Assembly (NCBI GenBank): GCA_035079385.1
Contig: JAVHKY010000003.1
Location: 17,643,001 to 17,707,000, forward strand
Reading direction: 5' to 3'
Source of the DNA: Aspidiotus rigidus
Taxonomy: Eukaryota; Arthropoda; Insecta; Hemiptera; Diaspididae
Length of the DNA stretch: 64,000 bases
Part shown: positions 20,987-33,560 of the stretch, piece after piece
Numbering within the stretch: position 1 is the stretch's first letter
Layout of the letters: each line of letters begins with the position of its first letter
Notes under the pieces: model-generated
The model's input: the letters and a program-made list of their open reading frames with translations, nothing else
Databases searched by the model: none
Told to the model about the DNA's origin: nothing
Made by a program: the position numbers and the translations under genes

Positions 20987-23900
20987 TTAGAGTTGATAAG
21001 TGAAGAGTGGAGTGTTTTTTGTTGAGTGGTAAGATGTGGACATTGAAAAAAGAATATGGTTTAAGTCGGCCGCTATCTTGTCTTGCGGATGAAAAGGACA
21101 ATCAGAAGATATGTTTGGTAAAAATTTTGCTAAATTGTACGGGAGCCTGTTGTGATTGAATCGAAGTCTGCAAATTGAGAGAGTGAATTTTTGGTTGGTG
21201 TAGTTTGACAATATGTACCAGGGGTGAGTGGGAATTGAGTTTTCTAGATGGAAGTATTGGGATGAGTGGGAAATGTTTTCCAAGTAGTGTCTTTGCCATT
21301 TTTCTTCGTTTTCTTCTCGGGCTATGCCTAAGAGGAAATTTGCACTAATGAATGAGTATTTAGCGGCAGACTGCGAGAAGCATGCCGCTTTAGCTGCCGA
21401 ATCAACTCGTTCATTGCCCTCAATTTCCTTCTAGCTGGGGATCCACATAAAAGAAGTGCTGATGTTCTTAGAGTGAAGTAGATGTTGGAGGAGGAAGCGA
21501 GTGTTAATGGTAGTGGGGCTGATATTGTGACTGTAGGGTGATTCTATGATTGTATGAAGGGCCGAGAAAGAATCTGAAGCGATACGGATTTGGTTATGCG
21601 GAGAAGAAGAAGGATTAGATTGAGATATGAAGTTAAGAGCCATGAAAATAGCAGCAACTTCGCAGTCATAGGACGAGGATCCGGGGAAAATTTGGAAGTT
21701 CCTTACAACTCCCGAAAAGGAGTCATAGAAGGCCGCACCGCAACCAGAAGTCATCTTTGAGCCATCGGTGTTTATGATACGGTAATCACTGAATTGAGTT
21801 TCAATTAGTTCGGCAAATTGTAGCGGTATGGCAACCTTGTGTTTCCGTGTCAAAATTTCTAACGGCCAACGATGAAAAATTTCGAAATAGGTGAGGTATT
21901 GGTAAGGATAGCCATCTATCGATGGGAGCGAGTGTAGGAGTTTGGAATATTTTTTTATAATGCGAGATAACAAAGGTTTTTTGGAGGGGATGAAGCGCCA
22001 ATTACGAGAAATATTCGAAAAGGAGAGAATGAGCTTTCTATTTGTCCAGGAGGCCAAGCGAGTACAATATTTTTGTGTAAGATATATTCTACGGAATTGT
22101 AAGGGAGGAATTATTTCTTCAGCTTCCGCAGCAACAACTGGTGTCGTTTTTATGGCTCCTACAATGTAGCGAAGGGCCTGATTTTGAAGTACGTCGAGTT
22201 TTTTCAGACGAGAGGGAGCTGCGGAACCGAAGAGGAAGGCCCCGTATTCCATTTTACTACGAATAATGGCTTTGTATAGCATCGACAGGATGATGGGATC
22301 ACCACCCCATTCGGTGCTAGACAAGGCTTGAAGGATGTACATGGCCTGAGAACATTTGGTACGAAGGAAGGAAATATGAATGTTCCATGTAAGAGGACTA
22401 ACCAGGTTGATGCCTCAGTACTTGAAGAAGGAACAATTTGGGATTTGTTCGCCCTTGAGGAAGATACACGCATCTGCAAGGTTGTAGGCTCTTAGGGAAA
22501 ACAGAACAGAAACGCATTTTGGAATGGATAAACTCAGGAGTAGTTGGTCTAGTTTGTTTTGGAGGACGGATAAGGTGTTAGTGACGTGTAGAGTGGCGGT
22601 GGCAACTTGAGAATGAGCGTGGTAGATAACCAGGTCATCAGCAAAGGAAAGTATGGTAGCTGGTGAACGTATGTTTAAAACAGTGAGGATATATAAATTA
22701 AATAAGATAGGGCTCAGGGACGAGCCTTGGGGAAGACCTAAGTAATTTATCCTAGTTATTGAAGGATAGTTAGCGTAAGTGGATGTAAATGTTTGAGGAG
22801 ACATCAATTTGAGAATAAAAGTAGAGAAATGAGGGGGAATATTCAGATTTTGTAAAGTTTGACGCAAAATTGGTAAGCTGACACTGGGAAAAGCGCAGTG
22901 GATGTCTATGAAAAGGGCGTTCAGGTGTTGCTTGTCTATAAAAGCCTGATATATGTCACTGACGAGGCAGGTGACACAGTCGATAGCACTGCGTTTATTT
23001 CGAAAGCCGTAGCAGTTGTGTGGAATAATACCTTTTTGTTCCGACCAGTGTCTGAGTGGGGCATTTAGCATAGATTCAACAAGTTTTCGGATGCATGAGG
23101 ATAGGACAATAGGACGTAGCTTTGAATCTTTTTTTGCGATAGGGATAATCTGGAAATGAGTCCATGTAGAAGGGATGACGCTATTTCGCCACAGACGGTT
23201 GATAATTACTAGAAGAGACTTTAGGCTAGGTTCGGGTATTGACTGAAGGCAGCTGTAAGAGATTCCGTCAAGGCCAGGGGCTGTAGATTTCCTTGAACAA
23301 AGAATTGAGTAGAATTCTTCCCAAGTGAATTGACTGTCTAATAGGTTATTTTGAGGAAAAGGGGATTGTAAATATTGAATATTGACCTCTGAGAAATTTG
23401 GAGCCCTTGGTGGGACGACTGTGTCAGCAAAGGAAAGTAAGTCATCCTGAGAGATTTTGTGTTTAAAGGGATTGCGACTGGATCTAAATGCTTTGGAGCA
23501 CCGCCATATTGTGCCGAGTTTCGTGTCTCTCTGAGAGATTTTGTGTTTAAAGGGATTGCGACTGGATCTAAATGCTTTGGAGCACCGCCATATTGTGCCG
23601 AGTTTCGTGTCTCTGTTAAATGACGAACTGAATTTTCTGAAGGATTCCCTTTTTATACGTTTCAGTTCCCTTCTAACTGTAGCGTTACGATGTTGGTAAG
23701 AAAGGTAGTCCTCGGGAGTGAGAGAGAGTTTCCACTTTCTGAAGGCCTTTTTGCGTTCATTAATAAGTTGCGTGCATTCGGGGGTCCACCAAATCGGGGA
23801 AGACTTGCGAACGGATGAAGTGTTTTGTGACTGTGGACGGGGTGTGGAGTAGTTTATTGCTGGATGAATAAGATGAACAAATGAGAGGTCATCTGTTAAT

Positions 23901-24306
23901 GGATCGTTAATTGAATTGTGAAAGGTAGGAGTGTTTTTGAGAATTAATTTTTTGAATTTTGCGATGTTAGTTTTTCCTACGAGAAAATGAGTCTTAGACT
24001 CAGTTTGAGGAATGTTTGGAGGTGGAGAAGTATGTTGGATCGTGGTGAAGGTTGCGAAATAGTCACTGCCGTAAGTGTCTGTGTCCATTAGGCATTCAGT
24101 GAAACAAATGACAAGTCCAAGGCGTTTCCATCTATGTGAGTATGATAGTTAGGGTTAAGAAGGACATGAGTGATGTGAACAAGAGCTGATTCCAAGTTTG
24201 TACCTAAGTGGTTGCTTAGCCATGAGTGGGATTTTGCGTTGAAGTCGCCGATTACCAACCAATTGTTTGTGAGGCTGTTAAAGAAACTCTCATAACTTCC
24301 TATCAA
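20987..24306 (-). pseudogene. LINE ORF2: endonuclease, RT, RNase H
   Basis: Domains from the 5' side are as follows. The endonuclease tail has VIGDFNAKSHSW (24306-24088). The RT is in the frame 24088-22418, with IPIAKKDSKLRPIVLSSCIRK, then LFIDIHCAFPSV (motif A), GLPQGSSLSPILFNLY (motif B) and FADDLVIYH (motif C, intact). RNase H lies within 22342-21431 with NTDGSK, CEVAAIFMAL, ASDSFSALH and MWIPS. The C-terminal tail runs to 20987. One frameshift near 24105 separates endonuclease from RT. Two single stops in otherwise one frame interrupt it: TGA at 22415-22417 (FKY*GINLV) and TAG at 21431-21433 (WIPS*KEIEGNE, where His is usual). It also carries an 84-bp in-frame duplication at 23447-23614. 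The catalytic motifs are intact, so the decay is recent. Confidence 0.9.
23447..23614 (-). repeat. 84-bp in-frame tandem duplication in LINE ORF2
   Basis: Bases 23447-23530 and 23531-23614 are identical copies, as far as read. Each encodes 28 residues beginning RDTKLGTIWRCSKAF and ending NPFKHKISQ, upstream of the RT fingers. Because 84 is a multiple of 3, the reading frame is preserved. The perfect identity implies a recent event. Confidence 0.9.
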
Positions 24307-24539
24307 TTGAGAGAGAGTTTTCTACCTCTCTTTTATCCTTCTCTTTTTTTTTCATTTTTATTGTCTTTACCGCGACATCTCACGGACCCCATTCCCATTC
24401 CATCAATGGAAATCCGCGAGGCCGTGTTACCTCCTTCCCCCCCAGGTGATGGACTTAGTCGACCCAATCCAGAAATCTACGAGGTCGAGTTTGAAACTAG
24501 ATCCACTATGACTTGGCATGTAGTATATTAGGCCTAAAT

Positions 24540-24680
24540 CAAATCTGCCATACCAAAATATTAGGCTATACTAGTTGACCTAGCATATAGATTAGCTTTA
24601 TACTAGACTTACTATGGCTTAGCATAAAGTATCTTAGGCTCAAACTATATCTACCATAGAGTAGGACTACAGTCCAGTAA
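24540..24680. repeat. CTA-rich degenerate repeat, left block
   Basis: Recurring words such as ggctatactag, tagcata(t/a)ag and cttatactag give this block a distinct texture. A similar block lies at 26590-26960, on the other side of PLE copy 2, and weaker relatives occur at 33000-33480. It could be one older repeat split by the PLE insertion, but I cannot prove that. Confidence 0.4.
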
Positions 24681-24839
24681 AATTAGCCATTTCAAAGGTC
24701 AGAGAAAACAACAAAAGCGAAATACGGGAAAATCGTTAGGAACCCTCTTGTGAAACGTTCTTGAGTTTCATTTTTACGGTTGTACATGTTTAGAGGGGCT
24801 ATTCTACTCAAAAGAGTAGCAAAGTACGAAAACCACTTA

Positions 24840-25865
24840 AAACACAGCCGCCGAGCACTTCCAGTTAAACAACCATCTTCAAAGCATGGAGAAGAGAAAA
24901 TGACTGAACCCTTCACCAACGAAAACAGAAGAAATCAATGAAGATCATGATTGAACCAGTGAGTCATCGAAACATGAATCATTCTTATAGAGTTAAACCC
25001 TTGTCAGGAATATACCTGTTTGAAACGGTGATGTCTTCGTTACTCCAATGTCGAATAATTTTAATATTTTCGAGGGCCATACGTTTAAAATACGAATTCT
25101 TCCTAGAGAGATGGCCTCAGACCACTCTTTGAACCTGTGGCTACTTTCAATTGAATGGTCGTGAAAGGCCGACTCACTCAAGTTACCCTTCTCCCACGTT
25201 TTTTTATGCTCAGCCACTCTAATCTGACGCTGACGGTCAGTCATCCTTATATAGACTCTGGGGCAATCATTATAGGCTATGCTGTATACACCATTCTTCT
25301 CGGTCATGAAGATGGGGTCCTTTAATTAAACGAATAGACTTTTTTGTATTTGGATGATAAAGGCCGGCCGGAAACCAAAAGGCCAGAGGGCACGGTCCAA
25401 CTGCAAGGAAATCTTGCCTAAGAAAGGAAGTTTAATCCAACGTTATTTACTATGTAGGTGTGAATCCCTAGGGAGGAAGTGGTAAAGTCGAGGCCCTATG
25501 TCCAACCAGACCTGATTCACTCTGGACAAATGCTTCATTGTCACCAATTCCTTCTGAAAATCAGTCTGATTCGAGGAAATATGAGTCAGCTGATGAATTA
25601 AGCTACTGAAAGTTGCAATCTTGTGGGCAGCAGGACAAAAAGACGACCCACGGATTACAATATCGGTCGAAGTTTCTTTCCTGTAAATTCCAAACTCATG
25701 GATGCCGTCTCTAAAAGCGATTGACAAATCCAAGAAGTTCATTAATGAGCCACTCACTTCCAGAGTGAATTTTTTGGAAGGGTATTGGCTACTTAAATAA
25801 GTAGGAAACTCACTCAAGAGATTTGCTGGACCGACCGATCCACGCACACAAAACTTTTCTTCCAT
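24840..25865 (-). pseudogene. PLE fragment, copy 2
   Basis: A minus-strand PLE, 5'-truncated just downstream of RT motif C (near 25860). The RT thumb has LMNFLDLSIAFRDG and IYRKETSTDIV (25865-25443). The GIY-YIG domain has GVYSIAYNDCPRVYIRM near 25300-25250, where the usual CNDC is YNDC and YIG has become YIR. The C-terminal part follows (SKILKLFDIGVTKTSPF). Both the zinc-binding Cys and the YIG motif are damaged. A hammerhead remnant follows at 24849-24886. The element sits between two CTA-rich repeat blocks. Confidence 0.8.
24849..24886 (-). ncRNA. Decayed hammerhead-like motif after PLE copy 2
   Basis: Minus-strand order is core UUGAAGA (24882-24876, C3 to U), extra U (24875), helix II strand GGUU (24874-24871), loop GUUU, AACU, then GGAAGUGCUC. 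The helix II closing pair and the spacing before GAA are disturbed by about one base, and helix I pairing is poor. It is recognisable only by comparison with the copies at 35512 and 38366. Confidence 0.35.
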
Positions 25866-26589
25866 TTATGCTTCGAAGATGGTTGCTGAACCGGAAGCGC
25901 TCCGCGGCTGTGTTTCATGTGGTTTTTGTATTTTGCTATTCTCACTATCCCTTTTAAACCCTCTTGAGGATCTCTTCCCAAATTTCTCCAATATTCTGAG
26001 CAGAGCTTTTCTCCCGGAAGGGAGAGAGAGCGAGGAGGTGATTTTTTTGTATTCTTGCTCTAACTTATACTTTAGAGGAAAAATGTTCAAATAAAAATTG
26101 TTCCTCATGGAATTTCCTTTAGAAAAGTTCTTAACATATGCACTGCTACGTCACTACAGTGCGTGACGTCCGCTGTTTCTCTAGAAAATAGTCGTGAGGG
26201 TACACCATGTAAGGTAAGCCACCCGCAGATGATATTGTAAGTGACGTCGCAAATGACCTTGCAGACGATCCCTCATACCATCCATATTTTCTATTATTTT
26301 CCGCATTGACTTGTCTCGCGCTGCAGCGGCGTAACAGTGCATTTATAGAAAAAATATGTAGAGATCTTTTTTTTTAGGAAATTTTACAAGGAACAATTTT
26401 CCTCGAAATATTTTTTCTCTAAAATCATTTCTCCATAAGTTAGAGTCGGAAAACAAAAAAAAATTACTCTATTGCACCCTACAGGGGAAAAAAGTTCCAC
26501 TCAGAATATTAGGGAAAGACTCACGAAGGGGTTCTTGACAATTTTTCCAAGTTTCTCTTCTGTACCATTTGTTATTTATCACAATGGCC

Positions 26590-26960
26590 AATTTTACTAG
26601 ACTACTAGCCCTATACTCGGTTTATACTACACTATACCAACGTTAGGCTGAGTTCGAATTTCCCAGTTTTAGCATACAGTATATTAGATACCAGCTTCCA
26701 GCTATACTACACTGAACTAGGTTCAGCATACAATGTACTAGATTGCCAAGCTTTGTCCCTACGACTTTACCCAGAAATCTGCAAATTCGAGTTTGAGTTC
26801 CAGCTGTCCAAAAATATAGTATATTAAACTACACTAGCTTCAAACTAGGCTACTATTGGAAATCCGCAAGGTCGAGCTTCCCTCCATACTAGGTTATACT
26901 AGGGCAACTGAATTCAAAAACCTGCAAGTCCAAAAGGGAAAAATGTTGACGACGTCACAG
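26590..26960. repeat. CTA-rich degenerate repeat, right block
   Basis: Words ctatactac, ggtttatactacacta and agcata(c/t)agtatattag recur several times, as in the block at 24540-24680. It has no coding potential and is followed by a cgacgtcaca word near 26948. Confidence 0.4.
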
Positions 26961-29479
26961 GAAAATTCAAGCTGATGACGTTGCAAACTAATACCGTCAC
27001 GGCAGATTCGATGATGATCTCACAAGGAGGTTTAAACTGGTTAATGTCTTTACTGTGCCTTTATCCGCTACCGAAAATTTGCAAGTTTGGGACTGGATGT
27101 CTTTACCGGTATCGGCACCCGAACCGTCTATCGGAGATCGCAGGTACAACCTTATTGGAAATCTGCGAGTCCAAGTCTGAGTTGATCTTTCATCCCAGAA
27201 AATTTGCAAGAAAGATCCGTCAGAACTTCCAACATTTTTGTATTCTTGGATTAGTATTGCAATTACATATTGAACACCTTATAAGCAGACCATTACCAGG
27301 ACTACTCACCGAACTCGCTTTTTCCAAAAATTCATAGATCGCCCTTGCTCTACATCCATACAAGGTTTATATATGAGCACAATTCCATATTGGAAGATGT
27401 TTTCAAAAAAAAAAAACCTTATCACACAATTTATGGCGCATGCAAAACGCCCCTTCTATTTGAGACCACGAAAGACTCGATAAAAAAAACTGGAAAACTG
27501 GAGGTAACTCTTCATTATAACAATTTATATTTATTATATTAACTTTCTTCTCTGTGAGAATAATATCCTCACGAATTAGCGCGAATAAAAAACCGTGCTG
27601 AATTAAAAGTTACATAAAACTTTGCAGCCGTCGTATAATATTTATTTGTATAGGAAATGATAATGTTTCTTTCTCCCGTATTACCATTGCAAATTGGAAG
27701 CCGAGCGACATATTTTCTATTCGAAATTAGTCGCACAAAATGCAAATTTCTTCTACAAGGGTTGGGGTACCTTGTTCTTTAGTGACATAAGGCTTTGTGG
27801 CAAAAATTATGTTCGAATAATTTACAAAATTTCTTGGCATGAAAATATCACGCGCGAAGCGGACACATGAATATTGCTCATTGATCTCGGGAGTACGATT
27901 TCCGGATTCTAGAGGTTTTTCTGCGCTTTGAATTATCCGAGTGGGTAGAAAACTGATAGACGTACTTTGCATAGGAATTACGTTTGATTCGAGATAGCTC
28001 GTTATTACATATTATCATTAGTTGTTTCCGTTAAGATATTTATAATGTGGTTAAAAAATTGACATTCGACACCGATAATGGAATTTGTATGTGAATTTAA
28101 GATCGTCTTTTCCTTCGTCTTCCAGTGATTTTGCAAAATGTAATGATTTCGAAGCACGCTTGAAAGCTGGACTTCTTCTTTTAGTAATTTCCATCGCGTA
28201 TCGTGAATGACTAAATCTTTCAATTCTTGTGTATAGAGCGTGATATGAACCAGCATTCATCCAATGCATGTGTATAAGGGCGTAGCCCGGCTATATCGTA
28301 TCTTAAGGACCCCTACCCGCCTCCCCTTCGAAAAGTTTTGATCACGTCCCTGCATGTACACATATTGATTAAAATTCTCTTGTGGAACCTTGATTTTATT
28401 TGTACATTCAAGCCCAGAGTATAGATGATTGAAAACTGAGCGAAGGAACTTTGCAATACTTATGTTGAACATAAATTTTCGGAGAAGACGAGAAGAAGAA
28501 AAGACTCCGCCTTATGCGTGTTTCTATAATAAAACTGCCCTGAGCGTTTATGTAAATTGTAAAAATAATTTTATTAGAATTTATTGGTAAATATTTTTTG
28601 TAATTTTTCGTTTCATTTGTATAGGCATTGATATTTCTCGAGCTTACGAGTATTCGTCAAAATATTAGTACGTTTTTCAATTACGGTATCGTAATTATAA
28701 TTCGAAATCACTATGGTTTCTGAACTAGCTTATGTACAAATCAAAAGTTGTATGACCCTAAACTAAAAAGACTATTTATTAAGTTGTTGGTAACCTACAA
28801 AAGGGGCAAATCGGCCAATAGAATCAACGATTTTTCTGAAAGATATTCAACTCGTTTAATTGAACTGAGTCTCATAATTTTTAGATCAGAAATCGCTAAT
28901 CTTTGTTCTACTTTCGAATTTTTGTGAATTATCCTCACCGAAGTGTAAATTACGTCTACTCTAGTGAAAATTGGCAACAATAAAAATGCTGGTTGGAATT
29001 CAGTAGCTCCGGCGTGTTCCGTACAGGTTCCGCGAAGTTACTTTCGACAGCATTAATAAACTATTTTAAAATCGAGTTTTGTCGTAAAATTGCTCTAAAT
29101 TTGTTTCGCCGTGACTGGTTTGAATCAGAGCTCTGCTCGGTGGAATGAAATCAGCATGCTATTTTAGTAAAATATATGTACGATGGTGAATGAACTTGTT
29201 TATTCTACCTCCACCGGCATCATTTAAGGAGAACTAATCAAAATGTTTGTTGTTTACATTCATGAACTTTCTTAAACTTTTACCTCTATCTCTTTTCACT
29301 CCGAGTGGCACTCCTGTTGAAATCTTCTCACGCTGGAACAAATAATTGTGTTTGAAAAGGGATGTGAAATTCAAGGCGCCAGAAAACGTGGGAAATTCAG
29401 GAATTTTGTATCGCTTTTTAAAAGGATCACTTAGCCTTGAATGACTATCTAAGATGAAGTATTAATAAAAGCTGGAAAC

Positions 29480-30084
29480 AGAAAAGTCATGTATGTATTT
29501 CTATATTCCAAGCATACCATAGAGAACAAGCTTCTTTATGATATTCCTTCTACAGCTTATGATAAAGAGAAATCCTGTACATTCATCCGCTCTGACCAGA
29601 CAGAGGACCTCAAACAATCTCAAACCGAGAGTCTACAACATACAGCGATGACGGGGTTGTTAATGGCAGGAATTATGGCTCACAAATCAAGCCTGAAACT
29701 AAGGACCAACTACAGGAATTTTTGAGTGTATTGGCGAGAAAAGCAACGCTCGTACCGATTACTCAACGTGAATGCACTCCTCATTCAGTCATTCATTTGA
29801 ACGAATGATCGACACGTAAATGCCTCACGCCTCTGGGATTTGAATACAACAATGTAAACCACCAGACCAATTCCGTTGATCTGGGTCAAGCAGTCAAAAG
29901 GTCTTGGCCTCGATGCCATTTTTGTTGGTTGGTGACAGCTTCGCCAGAATGAACCAAGATCCAGAATTCACAGATATATAAAGTTACCAGAGTCGTACAA
30001 TTATTGATTAAAGTAGAAGAGGATCAGCGACTTTAGGTCCTTACGATTTATTTCCGTTGGGTAGACCGTACACTATTCTGGAAA
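29480..30084. other. Intronic stretch with unassigned open frame
   Basis: A plus-strand open frame (29489-29725, 78 codons) has no recognisable motif. It has no flanking splice signals that would make it convincing as an exon. Nothing else was recognised. Confidence 0.3.
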
Positions 30085-30570
30085 TCCTGTTCTCAGGCCG
30101 GGTAATCAGCTCGTCGAGCCCCCTACCCCCGAATTCTCATGGTCAAACTTTCAAGAATTTTCTCGAAAACCCGGTAAAACCTTCGCGGGCCTTTCCTGGC
30201 CGAGTATCCCCGGCCGCCCGGCCGGGTCAGCACAACACCGCTATTTGCGGGACTATTTGCAATCCAGTGGCAAATGACACCACAAACACCTCTCTTCTGA
30301 TTTGGACTATTTGCGAAACTTTTTGTAATTTTATGGCAAATCACACCGTAAACGCCTTTTTTCTCATTGGCAAGTGACATGGCAAACGCTTCTTTCCAAT
30401 CAGGACCATTTCCCAGAGCCATGTCGGGTCACATCTTTTAGCCCGGATAACCAGCTTGTCGGGCGTCCCCGACTCTCGTGATCAAACTTTCAAGAATTTT
30501 CTCCCCCATTGCTGGCCTTTTCTTTCCGGGGATTCTCGCCTGGCTAGACCAGTGCGACACCCATCCTGGG
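30085..30570 (+). repeat. GC-rich direct repeat with internal ~60-bp units
   Basis: Two diverged direct copies share ccggrtaaycagctygtcg, tcaaactttcaagaattttct and ggcctttyctggcc-like words. They lie at about 30100-30230 and 30440-30560. Between them are three units built on ctatttgc, tggcaaatgacac and aaac(g/a)cc, each roughly 60 bp. The block is much more GC-rich than its surroundings, so it looks like an insertion of different origin. No coding function was recognised. Confidence 0.6.
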
Positions 30571-30837
30571 TACACCGCACATTATTGTGAAATCACAATT
30601 TCTTGAGTTATACCACACACTATAGTAGTACCAAAGACGAAGATTGGAGCCAAAGATTAAAGGGAAAAGGGACCAGCACAATAGAAAAACTCAACAGCAT
30701 ACGAGTAATACAGTAAAACGACGGCTTCCTTTACGAAGTTGAGCGAGGACCGCAGGAAACCTGTTCTACGGGTTGAATTGGTTTTGGTATTGAGAATTCA
30801 AACAGAAATCTTAAAGAGTTCTAAGTTTTTCTGAGTC

Positions 30838-30970
30838 CCTCATGGTGAATATAGCTCGGAAGTCGAAATTTTCCCAACTCCCTCCCATCATATATTATGG
30901 CTCAAGAGTCGACATTTTCTCAAGCCCCTCTCATATTATAAATTATGGCTCGAGAGACGAAATTTTTCCA
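30838..30970 (+). repeat. ~46-bp minisatellite, three units
   Basis: The words tcgaaattttcc (30863), tcgacattttctc (30909) and gacgaaatttttcc (30956) are spaced 46-47 bp apart. Each is preceded by tatggctc(a/g)agag and cccatcatata-like sequence. It is the same unit as at 55950-56125 (opposite strand) and 17330-17405. Confidence 0.75.
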
Positions 30971-31977
30971 AATCCAATCTGACCTACATACGTACGACGG
31001 GAGGAGGACATGAACCATTTTGCCAATAATGTTGGACTTGGGCCATTTTTGTTTTGGTAGGACATCACACGACGTACGATAAATTTTTCGAAATAACCCT
31101 CTTACAGAACAGGTTCCCTGTTAAAAACGTAGCACACACGATTTGGCTCGTTTTTAGGTCGAACACTGAATTGGAGGGAGGGGAGGAAGAAACGCTCGTC
31201 AACGAAAAAGACTAGTACAAATATTGCTCCACAGGCCTCGTCACCCTCCAAACGAGGGGGGGAATACCAGCTTATCTTGCTCGATTGTGATGACGCAGAA
31301 ATTCGAGAGCACCAATGTGGAATGCAGCCAAAGTTCATTGATTCTTTCGACGGCCATGAGCTTTGAAATTCCATTCTCACGTGGTTCGATATTCTCAGCT
31401 TTCCAAATTTTATAATAATTCTCGTCACCTTGACTAAATCGAAAGCATAATCCTCCCACTATCCGCTTATTAGCTATTAGCGCTACCCACCGACGGAGTA
31501 CGAGTAGGTAATCGAACTTAATGTAATTCTAGTGCATTTCTATCTGCCTGTAGCCGCGCATTCACAAATACGACATCATGACAGAACATCAATATGGGAG
31601 AGAAATACGACGGCAATTCACTAATACGAATATCATAATTCACACGTTTCAGTTTTTAGAAAACAATCGATAAATCATTGCAGAAGTTGAAGAAAGTGAA
31701 ACGGTTAATTTGTAAGAGTCGCTTTGTCGTATATTCAAATTTGTTGAGAAATACCAATCACATGCTATAATGGGGAACGGAACGAGAAACTCCTACGTAC
31801 ACTTATTACATTTAATATGATTTCTCCTCTCTACGATACAAATTATCTAAGGCTCAAAAAAAAAAAAAAAAATACAATCATGTGTTACTGGCTCAAGGAC
31901 TCGAGATTTGCCGGTGCATAATCTGATATCGGTAACGCGATTTCATCTCAATGACGTAGTGTGCTACCGAGCTGAAC

Positions 31978-32024
31978 AAACTACCTACCTAATTATAAAA
32001 TAACCTACCTAATTATAAAATAAC
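31978..32024 (+). repeat. Short direct repeat, two copies
   Basis: The word cctacctaattataaaataa occurs twice in immediate succession (about 31984 and 32004). This is a simple replication-slippage-type duplication in the intron. Confidence 0.8.
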
Positions 32025-32859
32025 GTGTTACGTAGAAATTTTGGTATTCATCATACGAACTCGACTATGTAGCAAAAACGTTTCTTCTTTTTGAACAAAT
32101 AGCGATTGTTCGAACCAAACAGAATGCAAGTTCGCAAAATTCATTAACTGTACAAGAACATTTGCGAAACATATTAGCATATTCGATTTTTAGCACTGTT
32201 TCGTTACGCAGAAATAATTCACTCAATGCCGAAGAACAAAGAGAAAATTAGGACATTGGTGATCGAAAAGAAAATCCCAAATTCTTCCGAAATTAAGGGA
32301 CCCACTTCATGTCTTCTTCATTTCTCGTTCTCGCTGTCGTACACAATGATGAAGGGATAATTCGTCGAAATATTGTATTTACAGTTCTCTGGGTTCCTTT
32401 TCTCAAAAAGTCTTCAACTATACCCTATTACCAATCTACCTCGAAATAATTTACGCGCAAACATCAAACATAAGGGATTTTATACAAGAGGAAGATCGAA
32501 TTTAAACTATTATTCTTACAGGATAGCACCCAAACCCTTGCAGTATTAGATTTATATTACGTCAAATATTTGGGTACAAGAAGGGAGGAAAGAAATCAAA
32601 ATAAAGCCTGTAGAAATTTTGAAATAGGGTTGCGATCAAGGAAGTAAAAATTCTATGGATTAACTAGAGCTGAATGGCTCTTGAAAAAATTTTCAAGCCC
32701 TCTTTACTAAATTTCAATCATATAACGATGTAAAATACTATGAAAAAACTAAAGAGAGTTCTAGAGCCTCCAAATCAAAATTTTTGAGAATGTTTTTATA
32801 GCGTAAATTACTAGGTTATGCAATGACACAGAACTCGAAATTTTTTGCACGTTCCGTAA

Positions 32860-33560
32860 GTAGGGCTATGACGTCATCAGAAGGTTGAAATTATAGCTCA
32901 GTTTGTGAGCTTATAAACGCTCCTTAGCGGAGTATAATGAAACTCGGCTATTTGGCTTGGCTCTATAAGCTAGTAAGGTAAAGTAGGTTATTTATATTAT
33001 TGGCTCAGAACTTGAAATTCCTAAAGTGGGTCAAGGCCACACGTATCAGAAGATTGAAATTCTTAGTTTTTGTGCAAATCGAAGCTCCCTAACATAGTAT
33101 ATATCTGTTCCCTAGACTATTTTGCTCTATGGGCTAGTAAAGTAAGCCAACTTGTCCATCGGTTAGAGCTCAAAATTTTTCCAAGTCCCTGAAGAGTCAG
33201 TAGTGGGTCAAGGCCTAGTACATTAAATGTTGGGCTAACTAGCTAGCAAACTCGCTCGCTGCACCAGTATTTCATAGCCTAGTATAAGGCCACGATACTG
33301 GATGTTACGCCAAGAAGGAGAGGGCGATCGATTGGACTAACCTGAAGGGGGTCAGCGTTCCTCTTTTGTAGGCTATGGACGTAGCCTTGTTAGACTAACT
33401 AGCTTCTTCATTAGTATTCCTTAGCCTAGAATACTGTACGTTGGAGAATGCCAGTTCTAAAAGTATACCGGGCTCAAACTTTTCAAATTTTCTGTGACGT
33501 CATCAGACTTTCAAAATTCAAACCTCTTTCAAGTCCCCAATACGTCATCAGGGGGTGGAA
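32860..33560 (+). repeat. Degenerate repeats carrying tgacgtcatc
   Basis: Four related words recur: atgacgtcatcagaaggttg near 32868, cgtatcagaagattgaaatt near 33043, gtgacgtcatcagactttc near 33494 and tacgtcatcagggggtgg near 33541. Each is followed by a gaaatt/aaaatt word. CTA-rich sequence like that at 26590 lies between them. It is probably an old dispersed repeat rather than regulatory DNA. Confidence 0.45.

Larger units (their letters stand above)
20715..24310 (-). mobile_element. 5'-truncated I/Jockey-group LINE, copy 1
   Basis: A minus-strand non-LTR retrotransposon. It starts abruptly within the endonuclease domain near 24310 and ends in an A-rich tail (T-run in the given strand at about 20716-20744) preceded by an AATAAA-like word. 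It contains the endonuclease C-terminus, RT, RNase H and a 3' region with a small hairpin (20806-20833). The 5' truncation plus poly-A tail is the normal outcome of target-primed reverse transcription. No target-site duplication could be identified by eye. It lies in the first spectraplakin intron in the same orientation as the gene. Confidence 0.85.

Noticed and set aside
25866..26108. Minus-strand open frame as the N-terminal part of PLE copy 2
   Set aside because: It shows none of the RT fingers/palm motifs found in copy 1, so it is probably flanking sequence beyond the truncation point.
31102..31459. Overlapping minus-strand open frames of 72-108 codons
   Set aside because: They overlap in different frames with no recognisable motif, and the DNA looks like a dispersed repeat.
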